A DNA stretch of 64,000 nucleotides from Sanguinoderma infundibulare. Taxonomy: Eukaryota; Basidiomycota; Agaricomycetes; Polyporales; Polyporaceae. Location: assembly GCA_032821775.1 (NCBI GenBank), contig JAVLRN010000010.1, positions 1,054,001 through 1,118,000 of the forward strand, in the 5' to 3' direction. The translations under genes were made by a program, and so were the position numbers. This document shows, piece after piece, positions 11,955-24,501 of this stretch (position 1 is its first letter; the number at the start of each line of letters is the position of its first letter). A model generated the notes under the pieces. It searched no databases. It worked only from the letters and a program-made list of their open reading frames with translations, and had not been told where the DNA came from.

Positions 11955-12391
11955 TATTAGAACCATAATAGTAGTAAAAGATGCTTGGATGAGCAACAGA
12001 TGCACGGTCGGGGCTCGAAGAAACACACCTTCTTGACCTCGAAGCGTTTCTTGTCCCCCTTGACGTCCTCCTTAGTCTTGCCCTTGGGCTCACCGGCAAC
12101 TGGCGGATCCACATCCATCGTGTCGTCCATGTTGACTACGTCGTAAGGGTCAAGAAGGGCGTACGAGTGCGAAATAGAGAGGGTAGTCGGTGCCGCGATG
12201 GGGGATGGGGTGCAAGTCCGCAAACACCCAGCCGCACCCAAGTACAGTGGCGTCACAGGTGACTTGCTACATCGTGACTGTGACGGTCCTCACCCGGCGA
12301 CTGGGAGCAGTCGCTTTCCGCCCTGACTTCCTCCTCGTCCTCGTGCAGCAGCCACACGCATTCACTCTCATTCCGAGTCTATTCGTGTATT
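11955..12391 (+). repeat. Direct duplicate of the rbx1 5' region (partner 16452-16893)
   Basis: This 437-bp stretch matches 16452-16893 in the same orientation with few differences. It starts exactly at the end of rbx1 intron 1 and covers intron 1, exon 1 and most of the promoter shared with tubulin cofactor C. It ends in the sequence TTCCGAGTCTATTC, 18 bp before the cofactor C start region in the original. Confidence 0.93.
12010..12130 (-). pseudogene. rbx1 exon 1 fragment
   Basis: From an ATG at 12130 the reverse strand encodes [20 protein letters not shown] and then [10 protein letters not shown], the N-terminus of the RING-box protein, up to the GTGTGT donor. None of the RING-coding exons follows. 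Two residues differ from the functional copy (Val for Ala, twice). It is a dead fragment carried in the 11955-12391 duplication. Confidence 0.85.
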
Positions 12392-12568
12392 CGCTTCTGG
12401 GTCTGGCAACTGGAGCCGTCATCAAGACTTAGTCCCATCGCTAACCACGTCGCACGTAAGTTCCCTCTTCGTAGGCCACAGCAACACGTTCTAACCGTTC
12501 CTAGGCTCCGATTTCAAGGATAGATACTGCATGTACATGTTCCACCCGTCTCACGCCAACGAGGGGGA

Positions 12569-12575
12569 TATAAAT
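12569..12575 (+). promoter_or_regulatory. TATA box of the 744-aa gene
   Basis: TATAAAT lies 110 bp upstream of the ATG at 12679. The duplicated rbx1/TBCC promoter lies just further upstream in the orientation that serves TBCC in the original locus. Confidence 0.5.
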
Positions 12576-12678
12576 CCGGATTATTGTGGGTTTCTTCGGA
12601 CGAGACATCGTCTCACGTCCATTGTCCCTCTCCGACTGATGCTGCCCCTAGATACGACTTCGACTTGGGCACTCTACT

Positions 12679-15020
12679 ATGTCTGCTCTAAACCTCCCAA
12701 CTAGGTTAGTATTTTTCTACATCGTTCAGCTCCCATTCTGACCTGGTGTCGTGCCAGGTATGTCAATCCTTTGGAGTACAAGCCGTCTTCGAGCGAGATG
12801 CAGACCAAACTTCCCCCGGGCGTGGTCGTCAACCAGCATGGGCCAGGTCAGTGCAGCCGAGTAATAATCGATTAACACACCCTAACCTCTTTCTCTGCAG
12901 TTCCAGAACGGGGTGGAGTTGAGGCTTTCGATGGGCTGGTGGCCGGCCCGAGTTTCCACAGCGGCTCAATCGTGACGTCACCGAACGCGACATTCATTCC
13001 TCGCTTCGCTATCGCACACAGTGAAGTCATCACCTTCACGGACGGCCGCTGGGGCCGGCACGAGTATTCACGCTGGCCGCAAGCATTTGACAGAGATTTC
13101 TTCCACATGGCCTGTATCCCTGAGATCAAGACAGCGTACTGCCCTAAGGCCGATATCCTATGGCGGACTTGGGAGAACGAGGACTGGACGACGGCGAACA
13201 GTGGAGTGGTCCGCATGGGGCAGCTCCAGCCGGCACTCTTAAACGAGCTCGACCGAGCGGCTGAACGCGCCATCCTCGATGTTCAGCACTGCTTGAACGA
13301 CAGCGAGGGCACCCGCACGACCGAGAGGTTCCTCACCGTCTGCCTGCGCCATTGCCTCGATCGTCTCCGACTCCTCCCTGCCGATCGAGCGGTTATCATT
13401 GCTCTCACGGCGCACGTGCAGAGACTGGCCCTCGAGCTCGTCGGGCTCCGCGTTTTCCTGGAGATTGTTCAGCCTCGCATTCGCGATCAATGTGACTATC
13501 GGTTCGCTGTCCTCGATGTCCTTGGCGCTCACACATCCAACCCGAGCATGGCGCAATTACTCCATCGCGTTGGCGTCCCCGTCTGGTTCCAGCAGCCGTT
13601 CCGCTCGAATGTTGCCATCTGGCGGATTGCCCCAACGCGCGATATCCCCACGCTGTTCTCGAAGACGCCTGCCTACCCCCGTCTGGTTCTCGCCGTCAGA
13701 GATCTCTCAGGAGCTCTGAACACCCCTGGAGAGGCGCACAGGGCATTGACCGCTGCCGCTTATCGCCAACTTTGTGCCTCCCAGCTCCCCCAACTTCAAC
13801 GCACCGATCAGACAGTGGACGACGCGCCTGTTGCGAAGAAGGCTCGGCTGACGACGCAGTGGCCCAACCAATGGGATTCAACCCTTGGTCACGCATGTCC
13901 CGTCCTTGTGGAGCAAGCGGCGCGCGATGCTAGAACACTCCCGCACGATCTGAAACCGGTCCCCCCTCGTCCGACGTCCTCGAAAACGCGCCCTGCCCGC
14001 AACCGCAATCAGCCACACGCATCTCTGACGTCCGGGACGTCGAAGCCCGGGTTTGTCATGAACCCTTTCCGTCAGTACTACCCCTCGAGCACCATGCATG
14101 AAAACTGGACTTGGTGGGTTCATATGACATGTCTTGAGCCTTTGCCCCAACCGGGAGCTTCCGTCACGTACTACTTTCCCCCTCCGTGGATGTTCGACAA
14201 GCTCAACAACTACGAGACCCCCAACGATCGACGGGTGCGGTACATTCACCACTTCGTGACCATCCGCATGTTCTGCCGGATGCGCCTTTTCGATCGCACG
14301 ATCGCCGGCCGCCCTCTCACCGTTGCCGAGTGGCGAGATGCGCTGTGGGGTGACTACGAGACGGATGGAGGACATGAAGACTCTGGAACGAGCGCTAGTG
14401 GGTCCTCGACTCGCGCGAAGACTCGCCACCGTCTGCAGCAGTCGCTGCGGGAGTTGTTTGGGCACCACGGTGGTCTGCCCTCGTATGATGTCAACTCTGC
14501 TCCGGAGCTGGGCTCCATTGTCGTCACGGCCGAGGCAGCGGCTAATGACGAGGAAGTCCTCCAGCGAGTCGTCTGGGAGGCCCATGAGACCAACTGGCGG
14601 TGCGAGTTGCTTGCCCTCGACGCATTGGTGACGGGCTGCCGCGACTGGGATCTGATGGAGCGATGGGCGCGCGAGGCCCATGTTTCTGAAGTGTGGGGGC
14701 CTCCTCGATCCGGCCTGGACATCTGTCCCGACTGGGAGACGGCGACGACCGATTACTGTTGGCCCGATAGTGCGTTGGACAAAGGATGGGAAGCCGGACG
14801 CCCGCACCTCCAAGCATTTGTCGAGGTGCTTGCTCGGTGGCCGACTCGCCCAGCGGCGTTCGCCGACGCGAAGGGGGTCTCTCGGCTCAGCCAGTGCGAC
14901 GCCGACACATTCTCCAAATGGCAGGGCGAGGCGATACGATTCTACATCGACACCTTCGTCAAGCATTTCCAGCGGTTGCCGACATCACCTGTCCAACCGT
15001 GGATCCGCCGGAGGGTGTAG
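12679..15020 (+). CDS. Agaricomycete orphan protein (744 aa), unknown function
   Basis: Three exons (12679-12704, 12758-12846, 12901-15020) join in phase to give 744 residues starting MSALNLPTRYVNPLEYKPSS. The first exon codes only nine amino acids. The protein is Trp- and Arg-rich, with a low-complexity centre containing a possible nuclear signal (VAKKARL, about residue 355). Flanking globular parts include GRWGRHEYSRWPQAFDRDFF and YDWNSAPELGS-like segments. I believe it belongs to a lineage-specific agaricomycete family, but I cannot name a domain. It sits downstream of the captured rbx1/TBCC promoter copy. The annotated stop is the TAG at 15018-15020. Confidence 0.8.
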
Positions 15021-15223
15021 TCTCAAGGGAAGACTCCATTGCGGACCGTTACAAATATGTATCAGTGTGTTCGTCCCGGATGATTGTTTTTTCGGTGAGC
15101 GTTCAAGGACTCTGACTGCTTGCATCCAGGGACTCGGAGTACCTACGGATGCATTTGGAAGCGGCATGGTGATAGCTATCGCCATGTTGTCGGTTTGTAC
15201 TTCTCATGTGCGATGTGTGTTCA

Positions 15224-15661
15224 CTAAGTTGTAGTCCGCGTTAGCCCAAGGTCCAATACGATCATATCAGGTACTGATAGTGACTCAGACAATATATCCT
15301 CGAATTCTCCTTCGCTCGGTGCGACTGAACAGCCAACAAAACCTTCCTGACAGGCTCGTTCTAGCGGACGCTCCGACGTCCGAGCCGGAGGGTACAGTAT
15401 CGCAGCAGTCACATTTTCCTGCGTGATGGCGCCCGTGTGGGCAACGCGTGCGCCGCATTCGACGCTCAGAAGGCTCGGCGTATGCGACAACGAGCCGGAC
15501 AGCTTGCAGTCGAGTCGGCCTTCATTGGCCTTGACCACCGTGCTGCTCATTGTACATCGCCCTAACGAAAAGAGACAACGTTCTGATCTCGCTGGCCGAG
15601 GTAAACGACCAGATCCGGATCCGGATCGGCAATGGTCTAAGACCATACGTCTATTATGCAT
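15224..15661 (-). CDS. Small hypothetical protein
   Basis: A reverse-strand frame of 145 codons; a Met 35 codons in (MSSTVVKANEGRLDCKLSG) is a plausible alternative start. Composition is protein-like (ACQEGFVGCSVAPSEGEFED) and it is not a shadow of a larger gene, but I recognise no family. It lies in the 0.94-kb gap between the 744-aa gene and rbx1, otherwise empty. It could be chance. Confidence 0.3.
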   Translation of the reverse strand: MHNRRMVLDHCRSGSGSGRLPRPARSERCLFSLGRCTMSSTVVKANEGRLDCKLSGSLSHTPSLLSVECGARVAHTGAITQENVTAAILYPPARTSERPLERACQEGFVGCSVAPSEGEFEDILSESLSVPDMIVLDLGLTRTTT

Positions 15662-15815
15662 GAGCTCGCCAATACCGAAGACAGAGTACTCACCATGGCG
15701 AATGTGTGCAGAAACACGGAGACGAATATTGAAGATGTGTCATCAGAGCGGGCATAAGGTACCAGGTACTCTGGAGTCAAAGCTCGGATCCCGGATATGA
15801 CTCCGCTCGGGTTCA

Positions 15816-16632
<817 letters not shown>

Positions 16633-16915
16633 GTTGGCTACGTCGTAAGGGTCAAGAAGGGCGTACGAGTGCGAAATAGAGAGGGTAGTCGGTGCCGCGA
16701 TGGGGGATGGGGGCAACCTGCAGGTCCGCAAACACCCAGCCGCACCCAAGTACGATGGCGTCACAGGTGACTTGCTACATCGTGACTGTGACGGTCCTCA
16801 CCCGGCGACTCGGAGCAGTCGTTTTCCGCCTTGACTTCCTCCTCGTCCTCGTGCAGCAGCCACACGCATTCACTCTCATTCCGAGTCTATTCCTCTGTGA
16901 CTGACACGATGGCGG
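16633..16915. promoter_or_regulatory. Shared divergent promoter of rbx1 and tubulin cofactor C
   Basis: Only about 280 bp separates the two starts, which face away from each other, so regulatory elements must be shared or overlapping. A GACTGTGACGGTCCTCACC stretch is conserved in the duplicate. No clear TATA box is visible. Confidence 0.6.
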
Positions 16916-18486
16916 ATGCAAAGAACGAGCTCACGAACCAAGAACTGGGGCAGCAATACTACGGACGGCTGGATGCTACTGCTCAGGGTCGGCGTCCCAT
17001 CTTTGCTCGACCTGAGCTCCCCATCTGAACCCGCGTACCTGGCAGACCTTGCTGCCAAACTTCAGAAGCTCAAGGAGACTGGCACTGCGCCGGAGACCAT
17101 CGAGGAAGCGACTGTCGACCTCTCGAAGCTGAGAAAGGACTTCACCGATGCGGTGCCTTACCTGCCCACTTATGATCAGCGCTACCTTAATCTGGTGAGT
17201 AACTATCCAGTGGGTGTATGCGCGGCGATTTAATGAAAGTCATCTGCAGAGGATCAAGTCGATAGAGAGGGACTTGGAGAGCGCTCGCGCTGGGACGGCA
17301 CCCAAGGCCAAGTTCGCGTTCAAGCGGAGAACAGCCAAACCCGCGGCCACTACGCCGGTATCCCCTACCACCACACCGTCATCGAGCACTCCGTTCACCA
17401 GCACACCACTGACTTCTGGGCTGTCGATCTCCGGTCACTCACACAGATACCTGACGCTCTCTTCGCTTTCCTCCCCATGGTCCTCCGCCTCCGATCTGAC
17501 CATCTCCGACTTGGACCACTGCATCGTCAATCTGATACCCTCAGAAGCGAACGCGGATTACCCCCCGGGACTGGCATTCACGGCTCTGCATATCAAGAAT
17601 TTATCTAATACGATACTCGTGCTCCCGACCATCCCTGGAAGCGCGCTTTTGCACGACATGAAGAATTGCGTCATTGCGCTTGGAAGCAGGCAGGTGAGTT
17701 CATTCCTGTCCGTTTTTGCGAATGGATTGCGCCGCGTGTCTATGGAGAGGCTTCCTCGTCAAGACACTGCATGTCAAAGTCGATTACACCTGAATGCATT
17801 TGACCGAGCCGGACCTCCAATCCACATCCGATCCTCGTTGCGAATCGCAGAACGCGCACGTCAGGAACGCGCCCGTTTATGTGCCCGTTTATAACCTCAG
17901 AGTCTCCACGGGGCGCCATCGAATCAACGGGGTAGTACGCATCTGTAATTCAGGGCCAGCCATCGTTACACGCGGACATTGTTGTGCGGGCGACTCTTCT
18001 TTTTACTCACTATCGCCTGCCCCATTTCAAGACGCTGATGTCCCTGACAGTTCCGTATACATGCCTCGTCCCTCGTGGACGTTTACATCGCCATATTGTC
18101 CAATCCCATCATCGAGCATTGCTCAGCGATGCGCTTCGCCGCTTACCCTGCAATTCTCCGGCGTTCAACATCGTCATCAGCTTCGTCGCTGACAGATCTC
18201 ACCCACCCACCCGTGCGTTTATTTTGCCTCCATCATGGCGCCGTCGTCCTACAGTCGCGTCCCATTAGCGTCATTGCCTATCCGTGCTAATCGCCTTCTG
18301 TTCGCTCAGGATGTCCAGGGCGGCGACAACCACCTAGCCGTGCAGGACTTCTCGCATATCCGCGCTTCCCCCTCGCCCAACTGGTCTGCCTTTCCCCAGG
18401 ATGGCGCGATTCAGGACGGACAGTGGCCCTTGTCTGCAATAGACCGCGTGGACGAGATCCTGCGAGGGTTGCTTCCTTCGCGGTAG
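16916..18486 (+). CDS. Tubulin-folding cofactor C (TBCC)
   Basis: Cofactor C acts with cofactors D and E to release folded alpha/beta-tubulin and stimulate tubulin GTP hydrolysis. Exons 16916-17194, 17250-17693, 18051-18212 and 18310-18486 join in phase (353 aa). The N-terminal half is helical (AYLADLAAKLQKLKE, then VPYLPTYDQRYLNL). The C-CAP/TBCC beta-helix follows: TISDLDHCIVNLIP, LHIKNLSNTILVLPTIPGSA, NCVIALGSRQ-FRIHASSLVD, SNPIIEHCSAMRFAAYP and the typical end VQDFSHIRASPSPNWSAF. Intron 2 is unusually long (357 bp). The start is uncertain: an ATG at 16909 begins the more family-like MADAKNELTNQELGQQYYG but its frame closes at 17028, while the frame of the conserved helix opens at 16916. 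Confidence 0.85.
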
Positions 18487-19437
18487 CGCTCATCATCGCC
18501 GCTGGTGCCTTCAGTGTACAGCATTGCAGACTAATTTGATTCAGTCTGAACCGTAGCTCTCGTGGATCATCATCATCACCAGGCCTCTTGAGACCGCGTT
18601 TGAAGTTGGGGTGAGAGCCTGCGATGCAAAGCCGATCCGCGGACCGAATGTCAAGCTTGAAAGCATGCTCTAGGACTAATTTTCGATACTCCTTTCGAAG
18701 CGAGTCTGCTTCAAGCTGCTTACTGTATACAAACCTCTGTCAAGATATCAGTGGAATGTTTGCTCAACTCTTTAGATGTCGTACCCTGTCATTGTCGGCG
18801 GCAGCGGTTGCCATGCTCTTGCATAGCATTCCTTCTTGCACGCAGCCAACCTCGTGAAAACGTGATAATTAATACTGCTTGGCACGGTTCCGGACGAATT
18901 GAATGATGCAACACCGCCTCCGGACTCGGAGCAACTTCACGATCACCAGAACATGGAAATTCGCGGCCGGCAGCGCTCGCCAGTACATAGGTTCAGTGGA
19001 AACGACTTTATGTACAGTACTTGGCTGAAAAAGGCTCAGTCATGGCTTGGCATGCGATGCTTGCTTCTTGTGCGGCATTCATTGGATTAAGCCGAGGCGT
19101 TTAGGTTTGCTTCTCGGGATCTCAGCCCTTGCGCGCTCTGACGTGGTCCACGGTCTCGCTCGTCGACGACGGTGTGCATTGCCCGCAGACGGACTTCTCA
19201 CATCCTCACTTGCTCCGCGAGACCGGCGGACAGGTCCCAGCGGTCGACGTCTCGTCTCTTTGCTCTTCCCCTCGTCCTCGACTCCGCGTCAGGTATCCCT
19301 TTTGCTCCAACTCTCGCATCGACTGCGACGGCTTCCGACCACTGTCAATCTCTGCTACATTCTCGACACGGCCAGCGGCCCCTACATAGTACACGTACCA
19401 CCACCACCACCACCACCACCACCACCGTCACCACAAG
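18487..19437. other. Intergenic region with ACC microsatellite
   Basis: No gene supported. An (ACC)n tract of about 31 bp (19396-19426) lies just before the ATG at 19438, in the presumed 5' leader of the next gene. Confidence 0.5.
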
Positions 19438-20645
19438 ATGGCGGGCATCGACGACTGTATTGGAGTGTTCCTCGCCGCGACGTGTGGCTGCTGCTGTGAG
19501 TCGCGCTGGCACTCTCCGTCTCCGTCTCGCCAGCTCACCGCGCACGCCGCACCCGCGCACAGGCCTCTCGTGTGGCCAGACCGACAACCTATGGTGTCTC
19601 TTCAGTACGTCCCTCCTCTCCATCCTTCTTTTCTCAAACCCCACGTATGTGCACACACAATCTACGCTACGGCCACCCTCTCACGAGTCCCGAGTCCTCC
19701 CACGCGCCCCCGAATAATCTCCGACCGCTCGACAACCATGCGATGACCTCGAGCTCGAGCTAACGCCACCCGCGCGCAGGGGCCCCCGGCGGGAGCGCCA
19801 ACTACCGCGTCCGCTCGAGCTCGGGCACGTGCTGCTCCTGCAAGCGCGCCATGTCCGACGACGACTTTGAGCGCACCGTCGAGCAGCTCTACTCGCCCGG
19901 CTCCGGCCCCAAGCCGTACGACGCGCAGGGAAACGCGACGCACGTCGTCGAGCTCCAGCCCACGCGCACCCGCAAATCTCGAGAAGGCGGAGAAGGCGGA
20001 GAAGAAGACGGAAGGGGAGCGGAGAGGGAGGGACGGGTGACGACGCAGCCGGGCCCGCGCCCGTCGATGGAGGCGCGCCGGCCGCGCTCGCGCTCCCCGC
20101 ATCCAGACGCAGACGAAGGCGGAGGCAGAGGCGGAGCGCCGGAACCGGCGGACGAGCGCGAGCTGGCGATCCTCGAGTCCCGCAAGGGCGCCAAGGACCG
20201 CACGCGCGAGTGGGTCGCGCGTCATCGGGGGCCCTCGGACCCCACGGTGCGCCACCAGTCATCGCGAGAGGGCTCGGGCTCGGGCTCGTCGCACCGCGCG
20301 CACAAGTCCGAGAGCCACACGCAGGCGCCGCTGCAGCGGCCGCCCGAGGCGTACGCGCAGGGACGGCCGTCCGAGCCGTTCTTGCTGCCCGACCTGAACG
20401 TGCGCGGGGACGGAAGTCTCGGCCGGATCTCGGCGGGCAGCCATGGGGAGCTGGGAGAGGGTGCGGCGGCGCGGTCGCGGCCGAACATCCCTGCGGCGCT
20501 CATGCCGGGGCGACCGCAGGGCAATGTGCCGTCGCAGCTTCCGTTCGACCTCGGGCCCGTCGTGGGGCTGGGGCTGGGTCCGGCGCCGTCGCAGGTCGGC
20601 GGGGGTCTTGGGTCTAGTCCACCGGGCAAGGAGGCTGGTGCGTAG
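19438..20645 (+). CDS. Cys-rich N-terminus, Ser/Pro/Arg-rich protein (321 aa), unknown
   Basis: Exons 19438-19495, 19563-19604 and 19780-20645 join in phase to give 321 residues. The N-terminus is MAGIDDCIGVFLAATCGCC followed by SCGQTDNLWCLF and CCSCKRAMSDDDFE. Clustered Cys residues of this kind suggest palmitoylation or a small metal site, but that is inference. The remainder is disordered (acidic and Arg/Ser/Gly-rich) and ends in SSPPGKEAGA. The CC-x-C...DDDFE block resembles CCGSCCNKSFDEDDFE in the gene at 22543-22955, so the two may be distant relatives. I recognise no named family. Confidence 0.7.
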
Positions 20646-20981
20646 TGCTTGACTTGCGTATGGTGGATGGTCGTGGCAGAGTTTTCTCGGTGCTTGAAGC
20701 ATTCCACGCAACGGACATCATCCTTTCGGTTTCGATGCTAGCATCAGGGACAGTCTCTTCTCATCGTGTAATCAGTCATGTATATACAGGTGCATCATGC
20801 TCTCTCGCTGTCGCATACTGCGTTCTAGATCACAGCTCGTCGCTGATATTCGTCGTTCTTTGTCACTGGCTGCATTCGGGAGATCTAGAGAGCACTCACC
20901 ATCGAGGACACCTGCAGGTTGCGATGGAGAGGCCCTGCATTCTGGGAATGCGTAGCCGGCCAAGGCCAACCGTCATCCAAC

Positions 20982-22150
20982 TCACCGCTGCTCCTCCTTC
21001 ACGCGCGCCTCGAGAAGCTCTAGTAACCTGTTCGCAAGACCTTCTGTTAGCTGGAGCACGCCGTCCGCGGTGCAGAGTCGGTACGAGGGCATGGGCTGGT
21101 AAGTCTCCGCCAAGATCTACGAGGCGCAAAGGTGAGCGGCCGCGAAAAGGATGTCGTTCGCTCCCGCAGACTCACCTCCCCGTTCTCTACCCGCACAGAC
21201 GCGAGGATGTCGTCCGGGTCGCCGATGCGCCCGAGCGCAGGGATGTTGCGGTTGTCTGCCGATATGTTCTGAGTTTGAGTGACGGGAACGTTCGGAAGCG
21301 AGCAGCGGGCAGGCGTACCGTGGATGTGCATCCAACCCTCCTGGGTCTGGATCGCGCCGTTCTTCTGCACCTCGTCCGCGCCGTCCCGCAGCGCGGACTG
21401 GGTCGCTTCGTGCAGGACCTCGCGGAAGGTCTCTGCATAGCGGAACCGCACACAGCGCGAGTGAGCGAATTGATGGCGGACGTAAGGAATGCATTCAGAA
21501 TATTGATGATGCGGGGCCGAACAAGGGCAGGCTGCATGACACGCACCGTTTTCGACAAAGTCGTTCAGCCCCGCGCCCTCGCCTTCACCGCTCGCTGGCA
21601 GCCATCCTATTATTGTCGACGACACGACGGACGGGGGAGGCGTCGGTAAGAAAGAGAGCGCGAAGACGGGATGGGTGGACGAAATGGATGTTGGCGGCGT
21701 GAAGAGGTGGTAGAAGAGGTCCGGCCGGTCGGGGTCCGCGAACGACTGCGCGACTGAGGCGTTGCGTTGCAGTGCTGATCCAGAAAGATTTCTGCTGGAC
21801 TGAAGGGTTGCGCGGGGGAGTGCTGGCACGCGGGCCAAGTGCAGGGAGCGAGATGCTTGGGCTTGGGAGAAGTGAGTGGTTGCGCTGGCCGTCCGGAAAG
21901 CCAGGCGGCTGAGTCTAGTGGTAGAAGTAAAGCAAAGAGATCTGTCGGCCAGTCTGGAGAGTTTCGAACAGGTCGCGCGGGAGGCCATTAGAGCGTGAGA
22001 GGTATGGTAGACGTCGTTGACGAGCGGAAAGGACTTGGAGAGCTTGAAGCGCCCATCTGCCGCATGTTTCTCGAGGCGCGCGACTTGGAGCTTGACACGC
22101 GCCTCAGGGCGAAGCACTCTTAGTCGGATGGAGGATACAAGGCGTGCCAT
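20982..22150 (-). CDS. Conserved fungal protein, probably mitochondrial
   Basis: Exons (reverse strand) 22150-21547, 21432-21319, 21255-21176 and 21116-20982 join in phase to 310 residues; starting at the Met at 21988 instead gives 256. Both possible N-termini are Arg/Ser-rich without acidic residues (ARLVSSIRLRVLRPEARVK; MASRATCSKLSRLADRS), as in mitochondrial presequences. The C-terminal half carries conserved-looking blocks split by introns: GAIQTQEGWMHIH, DNRNIPALGRIGDPDDILAS, and ETYQPMPSYRLC with GVLQLTEGLANRL. I recall similar fungal proteins of unknown function but cannot name the family. The gene converges with the 19438 gene. Confidence 0.7.
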
Positions 22151-22542
22151 AGCGAGGGGGCGAACATGTACATGCACCACAAGGACGCGGCGGGGCGAAA
22201 GGAGTGATCGCGCGAGTCGGAAAGGGGCCAGACGATTCCCGAAACAATGTATGTAAACGACGAGTATTGATCAAGAAACAGAACAAGACGCTATATGAGA
22301 CTTTGGACGTAAAGCATTCGTCTTCGTGCATGTGAGGTGTAGGCCTTGAGCAATCGTATACATAGACGAATCGGCAGACTGAGAGGGACGTAGTGATACA
22401 ACACTCGTTCCGATCCGGCACGATTGTTCACCTGCGATTCGACGGCGCAGCGGGCGAGAAAGAAGGCGAGCGTGCATCCCCACCTAATAGCTCAGCACTC
22501 GAATGCGAGATGGGTTGGGAGGGAAAGAGGGGGGAGAGGGTA

Positions 22543-22955
22543 TCATGAGTCGGCAGGTGCGGGCTTCTCTGACATGGCGGTCTGCGGAGCGGGCTGTTCG
22601 CTCGTCGCGTTTGCGCCGCCTGCATCCGCAGCGCCGTTCTGGGCCTGTGGCTCGAAGTCGTCCTCGTCGAAGGACTTGTTGCAGCAGGAGCCGCAGCAGC
22701 CTGCCTGTCTGCTACCAGAGCGCGATCCGGAGCACCAGGATTCTGTTGGACGGGCCGTTTAGTGCATACCAAGGGACATTCGGAGGCGGAATGGGAGAAG
22801 TCGTACTGGTAAAACACCAGGATTGAAATGCCCCGGTGCATGCAATGGCTGGAAAACAATATTATTGGGGTCAGCTTGGGATGGAAGGGGAAAAGGCGCA
22901 GGCACACACCGCAAAGTCCACAACACTCGGTGCAAAACTGCTCTCCGGCGTTCAT
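22543..22955 (-). CDS. Small Cys-rich protein (97 aa), unknown
   Basis: Exons 22955-22910, 22848-22770 and 22711-22543 (reverse strand) join in phase to 97 residues. The N-terminus MNAGEQFCTECCGLC is followed by a Trp/Cys segment (CTGAFQSWCFTSTTS). The third exon reads RQAGCCGSCCNKSFDEDDFE and a Pro/Ala/Gln tail ending PAPADS. The clustered Cys and the DEDDFE motif link it to the gene at 19438. The tail is acidic and disordered. Splice sites are GT-AG, but the middle acceptor was chosen by phase, so that junction is less certain. Confidence 0.6.
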
Positions 22956-24501
22956 TCTCGGGGTTCGTCACAAGCAGGCGACAAAAGGGGAGTGGGAAGG
23001 CCAGTCGCTGGAGGAGCCAGGGTTAAAGAGGGGGGATCGATGTGGTGGAGGCGCGGATGGTGGAGGCTGTAAGTATTGGGTCCGGGATCGGGCAAGGCTC
23101 AACGTCGACTTCCAAGCCACCCGTCAGTACGTCAGTCACGGAGTCGGCACGAGGCCAGGTCAGGTCAGCCCAGTTCCTCTCCGTGGAGTTCGCGGTTCGA
23201 GAGAGAGAGCTCATCAGAAGCAGCGTCCGCAAAATGGCTGCATGTGCACAGCCTAATGGGGGACGATCGGGGCTTCTGACGTTGCTGCCACACCGTAAGA
23301 CGCCGCTCCATGCATTTGGAGTTCTACTGTAGATATTCAATGCCAGACAGACCACTCGACACGGCTAGCCATGCAGGGTACCTCGGTGGTAGTGATAGTA
23401 CCAATCGCCGCGTGACGTCATATGTTGTTCACCCCCTATCTACTTCACGGCGTCTTCCCAAAGAGGACCAAGATCGTGGCACATACATAAGGCAAGAAGG
23501 AATGAAGCGTCGTCTCATTCCTTCTCACTCCCCTCGTCCTTTGCTCCCTCATGTTCAACAGTACGCGACCGCTTGTATGCGCCATGCAATATAGTCGTGA
23601 ACCCAGGGCCAGCTTTTGCAGCGTCACCGAATGCCCCGACACAACACAGCCGCAAGCCGTGCCATGTGTTGACCTAAGTGAGTCAACCGACTACTATATG
23701 CACAGTGACAGCTTCACGTAAAGATAATCAAGGATGTTACCAGCGTCCGATTTCTCTATCTAGGTCTGTCCACTTACGTACCCCGGTCCCGAGCCTCAGT
23801 CCGACTCCCGCCAGGTCGTCCGAGTCGTCTCTATGCCAGCTCTTGCCAGACCACATAATCCAAGAATGGTCGTCAGAAGCCACGTACATACTTATGCGGT
23901 CACTTTCGTCAGTCGACCGTCGTCCTCAGTGCTGGCAGTTGACGTCAATTGGTTGCAGACTGTCGGCGTCTGGCCGCAGATACGCGTCGAGAGCGCGGTC
24001 ACATGTTGATACGCGAGCGCGTGTAAGCTTGCCCTAAAGACGTTGTTGAACGCCGACTCGAACATCGAGACTGCAGCGCCTGTCGTCGTCCCTGAGAGCC
24101 CCCTGGACCTTGCTCAGTCCTTGCATCGTCGTCCCCCTCCTCAACGCTCGTCCTGCTTTGTTTATATCCAAACCCCCCTAGGACATCTTGACGACGCACC
24201 GAAATCCGCTCAACACCTGTATCTACCGACTGCTCATGCTTTAAACCGTTTCCTCAACGATGACAAGTTATTCCGGTTCCTCAAGCGGGGAGCCAAGGTC
24301 GCCTCTCTACGGCACTGCGACCTTCTCCACACTATCCCCAACTCAAACGCCATATTCTTCAAGATTCTCTTATTCTGAGCGCTCTGGTCCGTTGGCACTT
24401 TTCGCTCCCCCCAGACTCGTACACAAATATTAATTGGTCACTGTCTATCAGTAACACCCATTGGTTCTCAGCTCGGGAGCGAGCTCTCTCCCCCACGCCA
24501 A
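22956..24501. other. 1.5-kb stretch without a supported gene
   Basis: Short open frames on both strands lack protein-like composition or conserved motifs. A frame at 24043-24378 (+) may be part of the 5' leader of the giant gene starting at 24502. The stretch probably carries the promoters of the two divergent flanking genes. Confidence 0.5.

Noticed and set aside
23678..24378. Open frames before the giant gene
   Set aside because: No conserved motif, poor codon composition and no splice partner; more likely leader or intergenic sequence.
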